From assembly GCF_026213295.1 (NCBI RefSeq), contig NC_079423.1:12593896-12657895 (forward strand): 64,000 nucleotides of DNA, written 5' to 3'. A program made the position numbers and the translations under genes. Numbering within the stretch: position 1 is the first letter of the stretch; the number at the start of each line of letters is the position of its first letter. The DNA comes from Gadus chalcogrammus (Eukaryota; Chordata; Actinopteri; Gadiformes; Gadidae). Below are positions 61,512 through 64,000 of the stretch, piece by piece. The notes under the pieces are model-generated. The model was not told the origin of the DNA. It saw only the letters and a list, made by a program, of their open reading frames with translations, and did not search any database.

Positions 61512-63089
61512 ATGTCATACACTCCTATAGGTCATGGTTGGCCAATCAAACCCACGTATGGCTAAGAGTGTACGGCACAGGTTTTCATTGCATTTAAACC
61601 CGAGTAAAAAACATAATTAAAACACACTTCCTTTAAGGTTTGTTTGGAGTGAAAATGTGCAAACTAAACATAACAAATCTTAAAATCTTAAAAAACGACA
61701 AGAACGGGAGTCCAAAAGCTGATGGATGCCTTTTAATATAGTCGGAGACTGTACTGATTAAATACTGTATTAAAAAAAAACACACATTTGCCAGAAAAAA
61801 TACTGTCTGAGCGATAGCTCTTTCCCAGGACAATGAACAGGCAGTAGTCCAATAAACAATGCCTAGGTATTGGCCAATCATCTATCCTATAATCATGGGG
61901 ACCAGCTGTCATAGTGGCCGGGGTATTCAACTCCAAACAAAGGTATTGGGTTCCATCCCCATGTCCACAGTCTTCCTGCAAGGCATCAAAGTAACTTCAC
62001 TTTGAGTGGCTTAGGATAAAATTGTCAAACCCCGGACAACCTCATCCCATGGCAACATCAATTCATTGAACCGCAACAGGTCCAGGCGTCATTTTCCTTT
62101 GTGTTGATTAGATCCGACGAGGGAGACATCACGGGAAACACCTTTTCAGTGTTTGTTAGTGAAGAAGCAGAGTCGAGGAAGGCTAAAGTTGGCAGCAGAG
62201 CAGCGTGAACATAAAGGTCATGCCCTTTGGAACAGAGACTGGGTTCATTCTCGCCACTTTGCTCACACGCCATTGAATTGTTTAATTGACCAAAGCAGAG
62301 CTCCTCCGGGGGGTTGCGTGGGTCTGACTGCCCCCCGGTCTGTAGGACGACCGCTTCGTCTTGTGGATGTCTGCTCAATGAGACATTCATAGGCCATGAC
62401 AACTCCACTTTCCACGGGCCGATGTTTTTTGTTATTTTTCTTGAAATGACTAAACAAAGAAAATTTGTCGTTTCCTCCAAGGAAAGAGTGTGGATGACGG
62501 TCAAAGATAGCTCTTCTGAGTTTTAGCTTGTTCATAATGGCTTACAGAAATTTCATTGAGGTAACTATGACTCATCTGAATGAGTCATAGTTATCATATC
62601 AGTGAAAGCCCAGGTCAAACAATATCCTAGTCTTAAAGAAAGTGCATGTTTAAACCCAGATAGAATCTTGCATCCGTAACGTGACCGATTTATCAAGCAT
62701 TTGAGAACTTTTCAAAACGTGAGTGGGATGCGATTCGATCAGTAAGAATTGGATGCCAGATAGTGGGAGTAGAACCGGCCTACTGCTTGTGTTCACAGTA
62801 TGTCTGGCTCCAACAGTTTTCATATACGCTGAAACGTTATCCCCACCCACTTGAATTTGCAGGCACCAGCACAAGATAACAAACCGATCAAAACACAGTA
62901 TGGAATTACTCAGAGTCGCTGCACCTTATTGCATGGAAAGAGGAGTGACAATACAAAATAATGCTGCTGCTGCTACTACTGCTACTCATAACAAAATGTA
63001 CCAAAAATGTAAACATTCATATTCATTAATATAAAAACTATTCATATCGATCACATTCATTTTATTTTTATATGTATAATTTTGCATTA
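61512..63089 (+). other. pex5l intron 3; hairpin and unexplained open frames
   Basis: The - strand at 62058-62504 is open for 148 codons, with other frames open across the same place; no similarity was recognised. A perfect 14-bp hairpin with a 4-base loop lies at 62562-62593. CTG/CTA triplets occur near 62964-62985. Confidence 0.5.
62562..62593. repeat. Perfect 14-bp hairpin carrying two AP-1-like sites
   Basis: TAACTATGACTCAT and ATGAGTCATAGTTA are exact reverse complements around CTGA. Each arm contains the AP-1 consensus TGACTCA (TGAGTCA on the other arm). Confidence 0.93.
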
Positions 63090-63452
63090 ACATTTACATT
63101 CAGGGCATTTAGCAGACTTTTTTTATCGAAAGCGACTTACAATAAGTACATTTGTCATAAGAAAGTGAAACATTAAATTGCTGTCGGTACAATAAGGATG
63201 TTCATAGAACCAAGTGCAAAGCATTTAAAATCGCTAGGTTAACCCATTCCCCGTATTCAACATAGATAGCTAGGATAAGATGCTACATAACCAAGTACTA
63301 TGACTAAGTACCACACACAATAAGTGCGTACATTACGTGGCAGGACGTACAGCATACAACAAGTAGGTGGCAAGGGACTTAAGACCTCTTTGCATAGCCA
63401 GCCCGGCTATGCAAAGTCTAGACGAACTCTGAACAGGTGAGTCTTGAGTCTT
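63090..63452 (+). mobile_element. Teleost interspersed repeat directly upstream of exon 4
   Basis: Begins ACATTTACATTCAGGGCATT, continues GCGACTTACAATAAGTAC, GAACCAAGTGCAAAGC and GGTTAACCCATTCCCCGT, and ends with CAGGTGAGTCTTGAGTC. This order is very familiar from dispersed repeats in fish genomes. A hairpin GCATAGCC/GGCTATGC lies within it near 63393-63415. It stops about 95 bases before the exon 4 splice acceptor. Confidence 0.8.
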
Positions 63453-63515
63453 GATATCCACGACTTAGCATTCACACACGGGCCAGTGCTGAGGAAAAGC
63501 TGACCGAGTGCGATG

Positions 63516-63546
63516 CCCCCCCCCCCCCCCCCCCCCCCCCACCCAG
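63516..63546 (+). promoter_or_regulatory. pex5l: Exon 4 acceptor with a pure poly-C pyrimidine tract
   Basis: Twenty-five consecutive C residues (63516-63540) followed by ACCCAG form the 3' splice site of exon 4. The pyrimidine tract has no T at all, an uncommon composition because U-rich tracts bind the splicing factor U2AF best. Confidence 0.8.
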
Positions 63547-63762
63547 TGCTGTCCTCAGCCCTGGACCTCCTGGACCTCAGCGAGCCGAGCGAGCAGAGGA
63601 ACGGCCGGGACAAGAGGAGCCCCCTGGCGTCCCGCGGGGAGACCCCGAAAGGCGCCGCGCTCCGGAAGAGGACCGAGGAGACGGAGCTGATCCAGGTGGA
63701 GGTGGAGCACGCCGCCCTGACCACTCGCACGCCAGAGAGGCGCTCGCTGGATTCAGGCAGAG
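63547..63762 (+). CDS. pex5l: pex5l exon 4
   Basis: A 216-bp exon, phase 1 in and phase 1 out. The split codon G/TG gives V, followed by LSSALDLLDLSEPS, matching mammalian VLTTGLDLLDLSEPV. Later come a basic Lys/Arg stretch, ELIQVEVEHAAL and TPERRSLDS, which correspond to DLISVDAEQRG and PETSSLDLD in the mammalian protein. LDLLDL resembles a clathrin-box motif, in keeping with the role of TRIP8b isoforms in HCN endocytosis. The exon is GC-rich. Its donor is taken as AGAG/GTCGGT at 63763; this end is less certain than the start because the last residues diverge. The HCN-binding core and the TPR repeats must lie in later exons outside the window. Confidence 0.87.
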
Positions 63763-64000
63763 GTCGGTGCCCTCGGATTCGCCCCCCCCCCCCCCCCCTC
63801 GAGGTCAATGATGTCTGAGATCCTCAGTATAATCATCGATTCAATCTAAAAATGATTGCAGATTATTGGAGTTTAACTGAAAATCCGAAGGGGAATCGGT
63901 GCCGTGTTGAGTTTGCGCTGTGGCGACATGTAGGCGACCGCCAGAGTTCTCCACTGCACGTTCTATTGAGGATCACAAAAACCCAGGAGCCATCGAATCT
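63763..64000 (+). other. pex5l intron 4, start
   Basis: Contains a C homopolymer at 63782-63798 and otherwise unique sequence up to the window edge. No further exon is visible. Confidence 0.6.

Noticed and set aside
62058..62535. 148-codon - strand frame in intron 3 as a nested gene
   Set aside because: No recognised domain, several other frames open over the same place, and no promoter or splice-site logic; left as an unexplained open interval.

Overview
This window looks like nuclear DNA from a teleost fish. It holds two protein-coding loci on the + strand, with large non-coding stretches full of very long GT/CA and CT microsatellites, fish-type interspersed repeats, a tRNA-derived SINE, a solo LTR and MITE-like foldback elements. 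The extreme density of long dinucleotide arrays (about two dozen in 64 kb) is reminiscent of gadids such as Atlantic cod. That species guess is an inference from repeat style only.

Left edge (1-1.7 kb): the 3' end of a single-pass membrane glycoprotein. It has a C-terminal leucine-rich-repeat cap, a long Thr/Pro mucin-like stalk containing eleven 30-bp repeat units, a transmembrane helix and a short cytoplasmic tail. The architecture best fits the platelet glycoprotein Ib-alpha / V family (von Willebrand factor receptor complex).

1.7-24.8 kb: intergenic. No exon is recognised. It contains microsatellites, two LINE-tail-like fish repeats, a solo LTR with a 5-bp target duplication that landed inside a GT microsatellite, a large foldback element and a SINE.

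24.8 kb to the right edge: the 5' part of pex5l (PEX5R/TRIP8b), the brain PEX5-related protein that controls HCN channel trafficking and gating. Four coding exons are identified by protein similarity and matching splice phases: exon 1 (25368-25388, seven codons), exon 2 (52175-52279), exon 3 (61225-61339) and exon 4 (63547-63762). A TATA-containing promoter and a 5' UTR with upstream ORFs precede exon 1. Introns of about 26.8, 8.9 and 2.2 kb separate the exons. The HCN-binding core and TPR domain lie beyond the window. Intron 1 also holds a second strong TATA box (43.73 kb) that could be an alternative first-exon promoter.

No bacterial-type system, CRISPR array or unknown gene cluster is present. 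The observations most worth following are splice sites of pex5l embedded in homopolymer or microsatellite tracts, an upstream ORF that spans the exon 1/2 junction and ends on top of an internal ATG with an ideal Kozak context, the mucin VNTR of the receptor gene, and several well-bounded transposon remnants.
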